A stretch of 36,065 nucleotides of DNA. Origin: SAR202 cluster bacterium. GTDB taxonomy: Bacteria; Chloroflexota; Dehalococcoidia; Lucifugimonadales; UBA6952. How positions within the stretch are numbered: position 1 is the stretch's first letter; every line of letters begins with the position of its first letter. Under the pieces are notes generated by a model. It made no database searches and was not told the DNA's origin. It saw only the letters and a list, made by a program, of their open reading frames with translations. Of the stretch, positions 1 to 8,115 are shown one piece after another. Made by a program: the position numbers and the translations under genes. The DNA lies in the NCBI GenBank assembly GCA_009392515.1, contig VFGE01000016.1:1-36065 (forward strand), given 5' to 3'.

Positions 1-197
1 AAAGTATGAATGATGGTAATTTCGTTCTTTTTCCCAGTTATTTCACCAGATTTTATAAGTCTCGAAATTTTGCCACCTGTAAGAGTGTCTATTGTTCCGG
101 TTGCTCCTCCAGGTATTTTCACATCTTCAAATAAATTTATTACTAATGCTTCGGTTTCTACTGAACTTACTTCTGATTTTAAACATGAAATTTTCAC
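1..197 (-). CDS. pepA: Leucyl aminopeptidase (M17), N-terminal part only
   Basis: This is the first 65 codons of a cytosol (leucyl) aminopeptidase, running off the left edge of the window. The readable protein begins VKISCLKSEV and contains the family-typical N-terminal stretches ALVINLFEDVK and PGGATGTID, followed by a GKIS-LIKSGEITGK segment. These belong to the non-catalytic N-terminal domain, so the two-metal active site lies outside the window. The start is GTG at 197-195, chosen because a strong AAGGAGG ribosome site (209-203) sits five bases upstream. It follows yggT by 23 bases on the same strand and is probably the third gene of a proC-yggT-pepA operon. The family call rests on the N-terminal domain alone, which is distinctive for M17 peptidases. 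Confidence 0.85.
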   Translation of the reverse strand, partial: MKISCLKSEVSSVETEALVINLFEDVKIPGGATGTIDTLTGGKISRLIKSGEITGKKNEITIIHT

Positions 198-220
198 ACA
201 ATCCTCCTTGATTCGTCTTT

Positions 221-490
221 CTAACTAACAGCAAAAAGAATACGCAGTATTATTCTTTCTATAAATTGAATCAGTAATAACGCAATAATTGGGCTAATAT
301 CTAAGGTTCCACCAATCGGAGCAGCTATTCTTCTGATTGGCCTTAGGATAGGTTCTGTAATTAGATATATAACTAAAGCAAAATTACTACTTTGAATTGA
401 AGGAGAAAGCCAAGATAAAATCACGCGAGCAAATATACACATATAGAGTATTACACTAAATAGATTTACAAGTTCGGCTATTGCTCTCAA
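221..490 (-). CDS. yggT: YggT family integral membrane protein
   Basis: This is an 89-residue membrane protein of the YggT family, whose members are small two-helix proteins often found beside proC or in the division/cell-wall region. Two hydrophobic segments are visible, roughly residues 8-26 and 60-85. Between them are the family signatures LSWLSPSI and ITEPILRPIRRIAAPIGGTLDISPI. The start is TTG (490-488), overlapping the proC stop by four bases (TTGA) and preceded by AAGAGGTG. This argues for translational coupling with proC. Family function is poorly defined; links to osmotic tolerance and envelope organisation have been proposed for relatives. The family assignment is secure, the role is not. 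Confidence 0.9.
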   Translation of the reverse strand: MRAIAELVNLFSVILYMCIFARVILSWLSPSIQSSNFALVIYLITEPILRPIRRIAAPIGGTLDISPIIALLLIQFIERIILRILFAVS

Positions 491-1293
491 GACTCACCTC
501 TTAATGATACAGATTTTTTGTAAGCACTATACACCGCTTCCATCAAAGCAGTCCTAAATTGTTTTTTCTCTAATGTCATCAATGCTTCAGCCGTAGTTCC
601 TCCAGGAGAAGTAACCATTGTTTTTAATTCCACAGCAGATATATTTTGATCTGACATCAACTTTGAAGTGCCCGAAACGGTTTGCAAGGCAAGCTTTTCA
701 GCCATATCCCTAGTCATTCCTAATGCCACTGCGGCATCTATTAGACTTTCAATAAATAAAGCGACATATGCAGGGCCACTCCCACTTAAGGCAGTACCAA
801 TATCAATTAATTTTTCATCCATAACTTCAATTTCTAAACCTAATGAGGAAAGAATATTTTTTGCGAACAATTTATCATCTATACTTACTTCTTCGGAAGA
901 AAGCCACACACTAGCCCCTTGCCCAATTTGAGCAGGTGTATTTGGCATAACACGAATTACTTTCTTATGATCAAATTGATCTATTAATTTATCTATTGAT
1001 ATCCCTGCAAGAATAGAAATTAAAAGTTGCTGTGGATTTAAAGATCCTTTTAATTCTTCTCCCACATTAAGTAAATTTTGCGGTTTTACACATAAAATAA
1101 TTACATCAGATTTTTCTATCAATTCGGTGTTGTTACTAGTTATATTTATTTTGTATTTATCTTTCAAAAAATTTCTACGCGATTCAACTAATTCAGAGAT
1201 AAGAAAGTCTGAAGCAGTAATAGTTTTTTGATTAAGCACTCCTCGAATTATGGCTTCAGCCATAATTCCTCCGCCTATGAAACCGATTGTCAT
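487..1293 (-). CDS. proC: Pyrroline-5-carboxylate reductase
   Basis: This is the last enzyme of proline synthesis, reducing 1-pyrroline-5-carboxylate with NAD(P)H in the cytoplasm. The 268 residues are the usual length. The Rossmann nucleotide-binding loop GFIGGGIMA is at residues 4-12, RVMPNTP at 114-120, GSGPAY at 171-176 and the C-terminal signature TSPGGTT at 228-234. It is the first gene of a minus-strand proC-yggT-pepA unit and overlaps yggT by four bases. A plausible promoter lies about 40 bases upstream (see 1334-1363). Nothing in the sequence is unusual for the family. Confidence 0.97.
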   Translation of the reverse strand: MTIGFIGGGIMAEAIIRGVLNQKTITASDFLISELVESRRNFLKDKYKINITSNNTELIEKSDVIILCVKPQNLLNVGEELKGSLNPQQLLISILAGISIDKLIDQFDHKKVIRVMPNTPAQIGQGASVWLSSEEVSIDDKLFAKNILSSLGLEIEVMDEKLIDIGTALSGSGPAYVALFIESLIDAAVALGMTRDMAEKLALQTVSGTSKLMSDQNISAVELKTMVTSPGGTTAEALMTLEKKQFRTALMEAVYSAYKKSVSLRGES

Positions 1294-1333
1294 TCAATTC
1301 ACATCCTTATTTTTTATATTAGGAAGATTGTAT

Positions 1334-1363
1334 ATTATAGTACTTCTGGGTATGATAAAGCAA
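1334..1363 (-). promoter_or_regulatory. Possible promoter of proC-yggT-pepA
   Basis: On the minus strand the -35-like element TTGCTT (1363-1358) and a perfect -10 TATAAT (1339-1334) are 18 bases apart. Transcription would start about 35-40 bases before the proC ATG. The -10 box is strong, but the -35 matches only its TTG. Confidence 0.42.
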
Positions 1364-1387
1364 AAATTTAGCGTAGGAATAATTAGT

Positions 1388-2224
1388 ATGTTGAAAAAAC
1401 AATTTATATTTTTAATTATCAGTGTTGGATTAATAAGTATTGCTTGTAACAACAGCGTGGATTTTGGTTCAGAAGAAGCAGGATCAGACTCTATTTCTGT
1501 ACCATTACCTTCAACAGAGACTACATCTCAAAATGACATGACTAAAGATCTAAGCATTTTGAATACTCAACAAGTTGCTACTGGAATTAATGTGATCGGG
1601 AAAGGTATAGCTGATGCAAATCCAGATATTGCTATAATAAATTTCAGCGTACTTTCGATTAAAGATACAGCTTCAGAGTCAAGAAATACCGCTGCAAAAG
1701 CATTACAAAATATAATTGATGAATTGATAGCTAAGGATATATCCAAAGAAAATATAACGACCAATTATTTTAGAATTGGCCCCGAAAAAGAATGGAATGA
1801 TAAAAAAAGAAAAATGGAACTTATAGGGTTCAAAACAACCAATTCAGTTAACGTAAAAATATATGAATTAGATAAGGTTGGAGAAATAATTGATGTAATT
1901 ATCATGAATAGTGACGAATTAATTGACTTCGAATCAATTACATTTGATCTAGAAGACAAAACAAGTATTATAAAATCAGCTAGAGAAATTGCAGTAAAAA
2001 ATGCTATGGAAAAAGCTCAAGAAATAGCCAGTACCGCTAATATTAAATTGGGTAATCCAAAATATATAAATGAAATATCATCTCCTAACGCTTTTGAATC
2101 AGTATCAGATATGCCAATGATGGCTATGGCTAGAGCAGAATCATTTATTGAAACTCCAATTATGTCTGGAGATATCTCTGTATCAGTACAAGTTCAAATG
2201 CATTTTGATATCAATGATAATTAA
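1388..2224 (+). CDS. SIMPL (DUF541) domain lipoprotein
   Basis: This is a 278-residue exported protein with a SIMPL/DUF541 (YggE-like) domain. The reading frame is open upstream to 1250, but the ATG at 1388 is chosen. It has an AGGA site eight bases before it and starts a classic signal: MLKK, a hydrophobic stretch (residues 5-18) and a lipobox-like SIAC with Cys20 as the likely lipidated residue. The serine at -3 is atypical but allowed. After a low-complexity Ser/Thr/Glu linker, the SIMPL domain runs from about residue 50 (GINVIGKGIADANPD) through the conserved NSVNVKIYELDKVGEIID region. The C-terminus ends in a beta-strand segment SVSVQVQMHF. Relatives are periplasmic or surface proteins linked to oxidative stress or signalling, but the biochemical role is unknown. 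It diverges from proC. Confidence 0.85.
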   Translation: MLKKQFIFLIISVGLISIACNNSVDFGSEEAGSDSISVPLPSTETTSQNDMTKDLSILNTQQVATGINVIGKGIADANPDIAIINFSVLSIKDTASESRNTAAKALQNIIDELIAKDISKENITTNYFRIGPEKEWNDKKRKMELIGFKTTNSVNVKIYELDKVGEIIDVIIMNSDELIDFESITFDLEDKTSIIKSAREIAVKNAMEKAQEIASTANIKLGNPKYINEISSPNAFESVSDMPMMAMARAESFIETPIMSGDISVSVQVQMHFDINDN

Positions 2225-2306
2225 CGATAACTTCATGAAAGTATTTGAATAAGAAAATATGTATAATATTTGATAATACGTAATTAATATTCAAATGAGG
2301 ATAAAG

Positions 2307-2876
2307 ATGGTACTTAGTGATGTAACAATTAAAGAACAAATTGAAAAAGGGAATATTGTTATAGATCCTTTGGATCCAAATGATATACAACCTGCTTCTG
2401 TTGACGTACATTTAGACAATAAAGTCCTAGTTTTTCGTAATTCAAGACGGCCTTATATTGATGTCAGGGAAGACCTAGAAGGATTAATGGATTTAGAAAC
2501 CATTGAGGACGAAACCCCTTTTATTCTACACCCAGGAGAATTCATTCTTGGAAGCACCTTAGAAAATATTGAAATACCGGCAAACCTAGTAGCTAGACTG
2601 GAAGGCAAAAGTTCTTTAGGTAGAATAGGTCTATTAATACATTCAACTGCAGGTTATGTTGACCCAGGATGGAAAGGTAATTTAACATTGGAATTAAGCA
2701 ATGTTTCTAATTTACCTATAACTCTTTACTACAAAATGAAAATTGGCCAATTGTCATTTTTACAACTAACAACACCAGCAACAAGGCTATATGGTTCTTC
2801 TGAATTAGGTAGTAAATACCAAGGTCAAAAACTTCCTACTGCAAGTAAATTACATAAAGATTTCCCATCAAAATAA
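2307..2876 (+). CDS. dcd: dCTP deaminase, probably bifunctional dCTP deaminase/dUTPase
   Basis: This enzyme deaminates dCTP in thymidylate precursor synthesis. The start at 2307 (MVLSDVTI) is preferred over an in-frame ATG at 2295 because GAGG (2297-2300) lies six bases upstream and the family begins this way. It gives 189 residues. EGKSSLGRIGL spans roughly residues 99-109, HSTAGYVDPG 112-121, the catalytic Glu is in TLELSN at residue 129, and GSKYQGQ is near the C-terminus. The HSTAG...DPG...ELSN...GSKYQGQ pattern is close to the bifunctional dCTP deaminase/dUTPase type, which yields dUMP directly, rather than to the E. coli monofunctional form. A TATAAT hexamer at 2262-2267 could be its -10, though no good -35 is visible. 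It is four bases from ribD, so likely co-transcribed with it. Confidence 0.93.
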   Translation: MVLSDVTIKEQIEKGNIVIDPLDPNDIQPASVDVHLDNKVLVFRNSRRPYIDVREDLEGLMDLETIEDETPFILHPGEFILGSTLENIEIPANLVARLEGKSSLGRIGLLIHSTAGYVDPGWKGNLTLELSNVSNLPITLYYKMKIGQLSFLQLTTPATRLYGSSELGSKYQGQKLPTASKLHKDFPSK

Positions 2877-2879
2877 GTT

Positions 2880-3962
2880 ATGGATTTTTTAGAATTAGCT
2901 TTAGATCAGGCCAAATTAGCAGTTGGGTTATGTTACCCAAACCCTGCAGTAGGAGCTGTCGTTGTTAAAAATAACGTAATAATTGGCTCAGGTTATACCC
3001 AAAAACCAGGACAAAGCCATGCTGAAATTATGGCACTAGAAAATTTACAGGAGGCAAGTAATGGTGCGACTTTGTATGTCACGTTAGAACCTTGCTCACA
3101 TACAGGGAAAACACCACCCTGTGTTGATAAAATCATCTCATCAGGAATCACGAAAGTGGTTTATGGAATTGAAGATCCTAATCCAAAAGTTTCTAGTTAT
3201 GGTATTAAAAAACTTCAAGATGCTAATATTACAGTAGAAAAAAGCAAAAATACAGATTTAATAAAGAAATTTTATGAAGCTTATATCCACTACCACAAAA
3301 AACAAAAGCCTTTTATATCCGCTAAATTTGCCGCAAGTTTAGATGGGAAAATTGCCACTGCTTCTGGCGAATCAAAATGGATAACAAATGAATTTTCAAG
3401 AAATAAAGTACACGAGATACGATCTGCAAGTGATGTAATCATTGTTGGTATAAATACTATTCTAAAAGACAACCCATTATTAACTGCACGCAAAAAAGAT
3501 GGAAATGAATACGAATACCAACCTTTGAAGGTGGTTATTGATAGTAATTGCAATATTCCCATCGAATCAAATGTAATGAATAATCCCACTAATACTCTTA
3601 TTGCATACAACCAAATTACTGAAGATAAAAAGAATTATTTTGAGCAAAAAGGTATTCAGTTTATTAAGTTACCCAAAGAAAACAAAGTAGATATAAATGA
3701 GCTTATTAATTTTCTGTATAGTAAACAAAAATATCAAATATTAATCGAGGGTGGTAGTGAAATATTAGGATCTTTTTTCAATCTCCATTTAATAGATAAA
3801 GTATATGCTTTTATTGCACCAATACTTATAGGTGGACAAAATACACCATCTGCAATAGGAGGTTTAGGCGCAGAAACTATGTCTGATATAATTAAGCTCA
3901 AAAACACTAAAATAGAGAAATATGATTCAGATTTATTACTAACCGGATACCCCAATAGGTAA
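2880..3962 (+). CDS. ribD: Riboflavin biosynthesis deaminase/reductase RibD
   Basis: This is a bifunctional cytoplasmic enzyme that deaminates the pyrimidine made from GTP by cyclohydrolase II, then reduces its ribose side chain with NADPH. The 360 residues are normal length. The N-terminal cytidine-deaminase-like domain has the zinc ligands His47 (HAE), Cys72 and Cys81 (PC...GKTPPC), with NPAVGAVVV before them. The reductase domain starts near residue 145 with KPFISAKFAASLDGKIAT and includes GGSEILGSFF near 290. The ATG directly follows the dcd stop, with no clear ribosome site, so translational coupling is likely. The stop is five bases before ribE. Confidence 0.97.
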   Translation: MDFLELALDQAKLAVGLCYPNPAVGAVVVKNNVIIGSGYTQKPGQSHAEIMALENLQEASNGATLYVTLEPCSHTGKTPPCVDKIISSGITKVVYGIEDPNPKVSSYGIKKLQDANITVEKSKNTDLIKKFYEAYIHYHKKQKPFISAKFAASLDGKIATASGESKWITNEFSRNKVHEIRSASDVIIVGINTILKDNPLLTARKKDGNEYEYQPLKVVIDSNCNIPIESNVMNNPTNTLIAYNQITEDKKNYFEQKGIQFIKLPKENKVDINELINFLYSKQKYQILIEGGSEILGSFFNLHLIDKVYAFIAPILIGGQNTPSAIGGLGAETMSDIIKLKNTKIEKYDSDLLLTGYPNR

Positions 3963-3967
3963 AATTT

Positions 3968-4543
3968 ATGTTCACTGGAATAGTAGAAGAAGTAGGAAAA
4001 GTATTAAATATTACAGATGATACCTTGGCTTTTAGCGCATCGAAAACAATTGAAGATGCAATAGTTGGTAGCAGTATATGTGTAAACGGAGTTTGTTTGA
4101 CTTTGATTTCACTTGATAAAAATTCAGGTACAGTAAATATAGGACCGGAAACAAAAAAATTATCTAACATAGGTGAATTAACATTAAATAACTTAGTAAA
4201 CCTTGAACGACCACTTTCTCCTCAAGATAGATTTGGAGGACATATTGTTCAAGGCCATATTGAAGGAACGTGCACGATTGTAAATATTATAAAAAACGAT
4301 ATCTCTTATGAAATTGATTTAAAATCACAAGAATATCTCAATCGATACATCGTTAAAAAGTGCTTTATAACTTTAGATGGTATAAGCCTCACAGTTAATG
4401 AAATCATCAATAACACATTTAGAGTTTCTATAATTCCACATACCTGGGAAAATACGAACTTACAAAACAGAAAAATAGGAGATCGTATTAATGTTGAAAC
4501 TGATATAATTGCCCGTTATATAGAAAGATTTTTAGAAAAATAA
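3968..4543 (+). CDS. ribE: Riboflavin synthase alpha chain
   Basis: This is the last step of riboflavin synthesis: dismutation of two 6,7-dimethyl-8-ribityllumazine molecules to riboflavin and a pyrimidine. The 191-residue protein has two lumazine-binding repeats. The first opens with MFTGIVEEVG. The second begins at about residue 98 with GHIVQGHIEG, and repeats the pattern of the first with DGISLTVNEI. It acts with RibH (5836-6315), which makes the lumazine substrate. The start ATG is preceded only by an A/T-rich stretch, so initiation probably depends on translation of ribD, whose stop is five bases upstream. After this gene there is a 69-base gap before ribBA. Confidence 0.97.
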   Translation: MFTGIVEEVGKVLNITDDTLAFSASKTIEDAIVGSSICVNGVCLTLISLDKNSGTVNIGPETKKLSNIGELTLNNLVNLERPLSPQDRFGGHIVQGHIEGTCTIVNIIKNDISYEIDLKSQEYLNRYIVKKCFITLDGISLTVNEIINNTFRVSIIPHTWENTNLQNRKIGDRINVETDIIARYIERFLEK

Positions 4544-4547
4544 AAAC

Positions 4548-4576
4548 TAGCAAAGTAATATCAACTGGTCTATAAT
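4548..4576 (+). promoter_or_regulatory. Possible internal promoter for ribBA-ribH
   Basis: A perfect -10 TATAAT (4571-4576) follows a weak -35-like TAGCAA (4548-4553) at 17-base spacing, in the only sizeable gap of the rib cluster. A second TATAAT occurs at 4585-4590. The 69-base gap is too short for an FMN riboswitch and shows no such fold. Confidence 0.33.
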
Positions 4577-4612
4577 GATCAAACTATAATTATCCATGTG
4601 CAGGAGAAATAT

Positions 4613-5812
4613 ATGCCTCTTAGTGATATAGAAGACGTTATTAAAGATATTCAAAATGGCAAGATGGTCATCATAGTTGATGATGAAGATCGAGAAAATG
4701 AAGGAGATTTGGCTATTGCTGCTGAATTTATTACCCCTGAAGTTATTACATTTATGGCTTCATATGGTAGAGGTTTAATTTGTATGCCAATTATAGGCCA
4801 AAGACTTGAGCATTTGGATATTCCTTTAATGGTACCAGAAAATACCGCTAGATTAGGTACAGCATTTACTGTATCAATTGACACAAAAACTGATGGTGCA
4901 ACTACTGGTATATCTGCATATGACCGATCAGCAACAGTAAAAGCAGTGTTAAACCCTACGACAAGACCTGAAGATCTACAAAAACCGGGACATATATTTC
5001 CTTTAAGGTATGCTGAAGGTGGTGTACTAGTTCGTGCCGGACAAACAGAAGGGTCAGTAGATTTGGCAAAATTAGCTGGATTATATCCCGCAGCAGTAAT
5101 ATGTGAAGTAATGAATGAAGATGGCACAATGGCCCGTATGTCAGAATTAGAAAAATTATCAGAAGAATTTGACATTAAAATTATAAGTGTAGAACAAATA
5201 ATTGAATACAGGCACCAAAAAGACAAAATGATTGTGAAAGTTGCTGAAACTAAACTTCCAACAAAATATGGAGAGTTTACTTCTGTGGCTTTTCGTAGTC
5301 TTACTGATTCTGACGAGCATGTAGCATTAGTAAAAGGTGATTTAGGATCTTCTGATCAAATTCCATTGGTCAGAGTTCATAGCCAATGTTTAACCGGAGA
5401 TACATTTAAAAGTTTACGATGCGATTGTGGTGAACAAATGGAAAAATCTCTCGAATTAATTGCGAACTCTGAATGCGGTGTATTTTTGTATATGAGACAA
5501 GAAGGAAGAGGCATAGGTTTGCATAACAAATTAAAAGCGTACGAATTGCAGGATCAAGGTATGGATACTGTAGATGCAAACACAAAACTTGGATTCCCGC
5601 CTGATTTGCGTTGGTATGGTATAGGAGCACAAATTCTTTCATCCCTTGGAATTACAAAAATGAAATTGCTAACAAACAATCCAAAAAAAATTGTAGGATT
5701 GAACAGCTACGGTATAGATATTGTAGAACAAGTACCAATTGTTATAGAAGCTAATTCTGTCAATAAACAATATCTAGATACAAAACGAGACAGACTAGGT
5801 CATTCAATTTAA
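4613..5812 (+). CDS. ribBA: RibBA: DHBP synthase / GTP cyclohydrolase II
   Basis: This fusion supplies both precursors of riboflavin. The N-terminal half makes 3,4-dihydroxy-2-butanone 4-phosphate from ribulose 5-phosphate, and the C-terminal half opens the GTP ring. I place the start at ATG 4613, since AGGAG (4602-4606) is six bases upstream. A GTG at 4598 is also in frame but has no ribosome site. The protein is 399 residues. DHBP synthase shows DDEDRENEGD at about 23-32 and GHIFPLRYAEGGV near 126. GTP cyclohydrolase II begins near residue 205, with zinc cysteines at about 259, 270 and 272 (C-x10-C-x-C) and the QEGRGIGL motif at about 296. Both active sites look intact. Confidence 0.97.
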   Translation: MPLSDIEDVIKDIQNGKMVIIVDDEDRENEGDLAIAAEFITPEVITFMASYGRGLICMPIIGQRLEHLDIPLMVPENTARLGTAFTVSIDTKTDGATTGISAYDRSATVKAVLNPTTRPEDLQKPGHIFPLRYAEGGVLVRAGQTEGSVDLAKLAGLYPAAVICEVMNEDGTMARMSELEKLSEEFDIKIISVEQIIEYRHQKDKMIVKVAETKLPTKYGEFTSVAFRSLTDSDEHVALVKGDLGSSDQIPLVRVHSQCLTGDTFKSLRCDCGEQMEKSLELIANSECGVFLYMRQEGRGIGLHNKLKAYELQDQGMDTVDANTKLGFPPDLRWYGIGAQILSSLGITKMKLLTNNPKKIVGLNSYGIDIVEQVPIVIEANSVNKQYLDTKRDRLGHSI

Positions 5813-5835
5813 CATATACCTTAGTAAAAAATAAT

Positions 5836-6315
5836 ATGAATGAACAAAATAATGTACAAGAAATACGTGGAACTCTTGACGCTTCTGGTTTAACAATTGC
5901 AATAGTAGTGTCTGAATTTAATGGCAATATTACATTACCATTATTAGAAGGCGCAATAGATTGCTTGAAACATAATGAGATATTGAAGAACAACATAATT
6001 GTTACATATGTTTCAGGTGCATTTGAAATTCCAGTAATAGCAAAAAAAATCGCCACGTCAATCAAACCTGATGCGATTATTTGTATTGGATGTGTTATAA
6101 AACATGAAACAGATCATTACTTTCATGTCGCAAATCAAGCTGCAACGGGTATAGCAGAATGTGCTTTATCTACAGGTATCCCTACAATCTTTGGGGTACT
6201 TACTACATTAACAGAAGAGCAAGCAGTAGAAAGATCAAAACCTGGAAAACAAAATAAAGGATACGAATCTGCTGAAGCTGCAATCAAGGCCGCTAATCTT
6301 ATTAAACAATTATAA
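5836..6315 (+). CDS. ribH: 6,7-dimethyl-8-ribityllumazine synthase
   Basis: RibH condenses the RibD product with dihydroxybutanone phosphate to give the lumazine used by riboflavin synthase. Family members assemble into pentamers or 60-subunit shells. The 159 residues show the substrate-binding SEFNGNIT near residue 26, SGAFEIPV, the GCVIKHETDHYFHV segment carrying the catalytic histidine, and GVLTT. The usual family form around that histidine is GxTxHF or GxTxHYD; here it reads ETDHYF, a mild variation. It lies 23 bases after ribBA with no strong ribosome site and is the last rib gene of the unit. The following MmgE/PrpD gene is 29 bases downstream on the same strand. Confidence 0.96.
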   Translation: MNEQNNVQEIRGTLDASGLTIAIVVSEFNGNITLPLLEGAIDCLKHNEILKNNIIVTYVSGAFEIPVIAKKIATSIKPDAIICIGCVIKHETDHYFHVANQAATGIAECALSTGIPTIFGVLTTLTEEQAVERSKPGKQNKGYESAEAAIKAANLIKQL

Positions 6316-6344
6316 AATTTTATACCTAAATTCGGAGGACTAAA

Positions 6345-7727
6345 ATGGATAAATTTTTAGATAATATGACATCTTATGCACAAGATTTAAAATTTGAAGA
6401 TATTCCACAAGATGTTGTGGAACGTGCTAAACACTTTATCTTAGATGCTGTAGGTTGTGCTTTAGGAGCAAGTAAAAGCCCTCCGGCTATTATTGCCCAA
6501 GCATCAGCAAAAGAAATTTCTTCATCTACTCCTTCAAAGGTATTAGGATCTGCTGAACCGACTTCTCCAGACCTTGCAGCTTTTGTAAATGGAGCAATGA
6601 TAAGGTATCTTGATTACAATGATACCTACACAGGATATACCACCTGTCACCCAAGTGATATGGTAGGACCTGCACTTGCTGCAGCAAGTGCAAAACCTGA
6701 TGGTAACGGAAAAGATGTTATTTTAGGTACAGTATTAGGTTATGAAATATTGTGTGGTCTTACCGACACGCCTATTTTTGAAGGATCTACTGGATTTCGC
6801 CATTGGGATCAATCTGCTCTTGGACTAGTAGCAGCCTCCGTTTTATCTGCAAAAATTTTAGGTTTAGATAAAGAACAAATGGATCACGCTGTTAGTTTGG
6901 CTGTTTCTTCTCACCTTTCTATAGGTCAAATACGAACAGGGCAAATTTCTCATTGGAAAGGATGTGCAGTAGGAAATGCTTCAAGAAATGGCGTTTTTTG
7001 CTCTATGCTTGCTGCAAAAGGTATGACCGGACCAAATTTTGTTTTTGAAGGTGAAGGCGGATATTTCAATGCTATTGGTAATAAAGTTGAATTACCACCA
7101 TTTGGCAATAAAGGTGGAGAATTTAAAATTATGAGAGCTAGAGTAAAACCTTTCCCTTCGGGATACTTTTCTCAAAGTGCGATTGAAGCAGTTCTAGAAT
7201 TACGAAATAACATAAAAAACGTAGATGAAATTAAATCAATTTTACTAGAAACCTTTCCTTCGGGAAAATCTGCGATGGGTGGCGATATATCTCGATGGAA
7301 ACCTGAAACTCGAGAAAGTGCAGATCATAGTCTACCTTTTGTTATGGCAGTTGCATTGATGGATGGAAACTTAGAAATCCGCCATTATGATGAAGAATAT
7401 TACAAAAAAGACAACGTCAGAGAATTAATGAGTAAAATACAAGTTGAGGTTGGCGAAGAGTCGTCGAAAGCTTGGCCTGATGTGCCATTAAATGTTTTAA
7501 CTATAGAAACAAATTCTGGAGAGAAGTTTTCTACCAAAGTTGCATTTCATTTAGGCCATTATGAAAGATTAATGACTAATGAGCAATTAGAAAATAAATT
7601 CCGCCCGATGGCTTTACAATACGGAGACCTCTCTGAAGATCAATTAAACGAACTATTATCAAAACTTTGGAACCTAGAATCTGTAAATAATATAGATGAA
7701 GTTATAGAACTAACTGCAAGAAAATAG
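6345..7727 (+). CDS. MmgE/PrpD family protein (PrpD-like)
   Basis: This is a 460-residue member of the MmgE/PrpD fold family, which includes 2-methylcitrate dehydratase, cis-aconitate decarboxylase and iminodisuccinate epimerase. Start ATG 6345 has a strong CGGAGG site. Residues 87-95 (RYLDYNDTY), HPSD at 102-105, FRHWDQSALG, the HWKGCAVGNASRNG segment and ESADHSLPFVMAVAL are the substrate-pocket landmarks. DYNDT...HPSD resembles true PrpD more than the second copy does. However, no other methylcitrate-cycle gene (prpB, prpC) is nearby, so 2-methylcitrate dehydration should not be assumed. It could share the rib transcript, being 29 bases after ribH, but has no evident functional link to it. 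Confidence 0.88.
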   Translation: MDKFLDNMTSYAQDLKFEDIPQDVVERAKHFILDAVGCALGASKSPPAIIAQASAKEISSSTPSKVLGSAEPTSPDLAAFVNGAMIRYLDYNDTYTGYTTCHPSDMVGPALAAASAKPDGNGKDVILGTVLGYEILCGLTDTPIFEGSTGFRHWDQSALGLVAASVLSAKILGLDKEQMDHAVSLAVSSHLSIGQIRTGQISHWKGCAVGNASRNGVFCSMLAAKGMTGPNFVFEGEGGYFNAIGNKVELPPFGNKGGEFKIMRARVKPFPSGYFSQSAIEAVLELRNNIKNVDEIKSILLETFPSGKSAMGGDISRWKPETRESADHSLPFVMAVALMDGNLEIRHYDEEYYKKDNVRELMSKIQVEVGEESSKAWPDVPLNVLTIETNSGEKFSTKVAFHLGHYERLMTNEQLENKFRPMALQYGDLSEDQLNELLSKLWNLESVNNIDEVIELTARK

Positions 7728-7737
7728 AGGTTAAATT

Positions 7738-8115
7738 ATGGGTTCCGGAACGTATAAACTCTTAGGGGCAGGTGCTTTATCTGCAATAGCTTCCTGTCTG
7801 ATTTTTTTTGGAGTCCTTACTTTTTTCTCTAGGAATGGAATATTAGAATTCTATGAATTCGTGCTCTGTATTGGGGCTGCTGGGATAGCGCCGTATTTGG
7901 TATCAAGGCTACTGGCAATAAAGGTAAAATTCATACTGTTTCCTTCATTTGTAACTCTATTCTTTCCTGTTCTAGGCCCGATTTTTGGTGGTGGAGGATC
8001 TCAAACCTCAGGACAAATGCTTTCAACAATTTTTGTGTTGAGTATGTCAGGTGGATTTTTTTGGTCCTGTATTCAATTGTTTGTAATAACTTTATTTAGA
8101 GCAAGAAGAAGATAG
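7738..8115 (+). CDS. Small four-helix membrane protein, unknown function
   Basis: I do not recognise this 125-residue protein. It is strongly hydrophobic, with about four membrane segments at residues 8-30, 36-58, 62-84 and 92-119. A glycine-rich loop (GPIFGGGGSQTSG) lies between the last two, and a basic tail RARRR suggests a cytoplasmic C-terminus. The ATG is ten bases after the preceding MmgE/PrpD stop, with AGAGG just upstream, so it is probably translated from the same mRNA. Its TAG stop abuts the stop of the next, oppositely oriented gene with no base between them. No charged motif that would hint at transport or catalysis is visible. Confidence 0.75.
   Translation: MGSGTYKLLGAGALSAIASCLIFFGVLTFFSRNGILEFYEFVLCIGAAGIAPYLVSRLLAIKVKFILFPSFVTLFFPVLGPIFGGGGSQTSGQMLSTIFVLSMSGGFFWSCIQLFVITLFRARRR

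Noticed and set aside
1250-1387. Upstream extension of the SIMPL protein reading frame by 46 codons
   Set aside because: It overlaps the proC start on the other strand, has no ribosome site, and would bury the signal peptide and lipobox.
4544-4612. Possible FMN riboswitch in the rib cluster
   Set aside because: The gap is only 69 bases and shows none of the conserved RFN stems. The 82 bases before dcd are also too short.
7847-7861. Palindromic GAATTC-TAT-GAATTC as an operator
   Set aside because: It lies inside the coding frame of the membrane protein, encoding EFYEF, and has no regulatory context.
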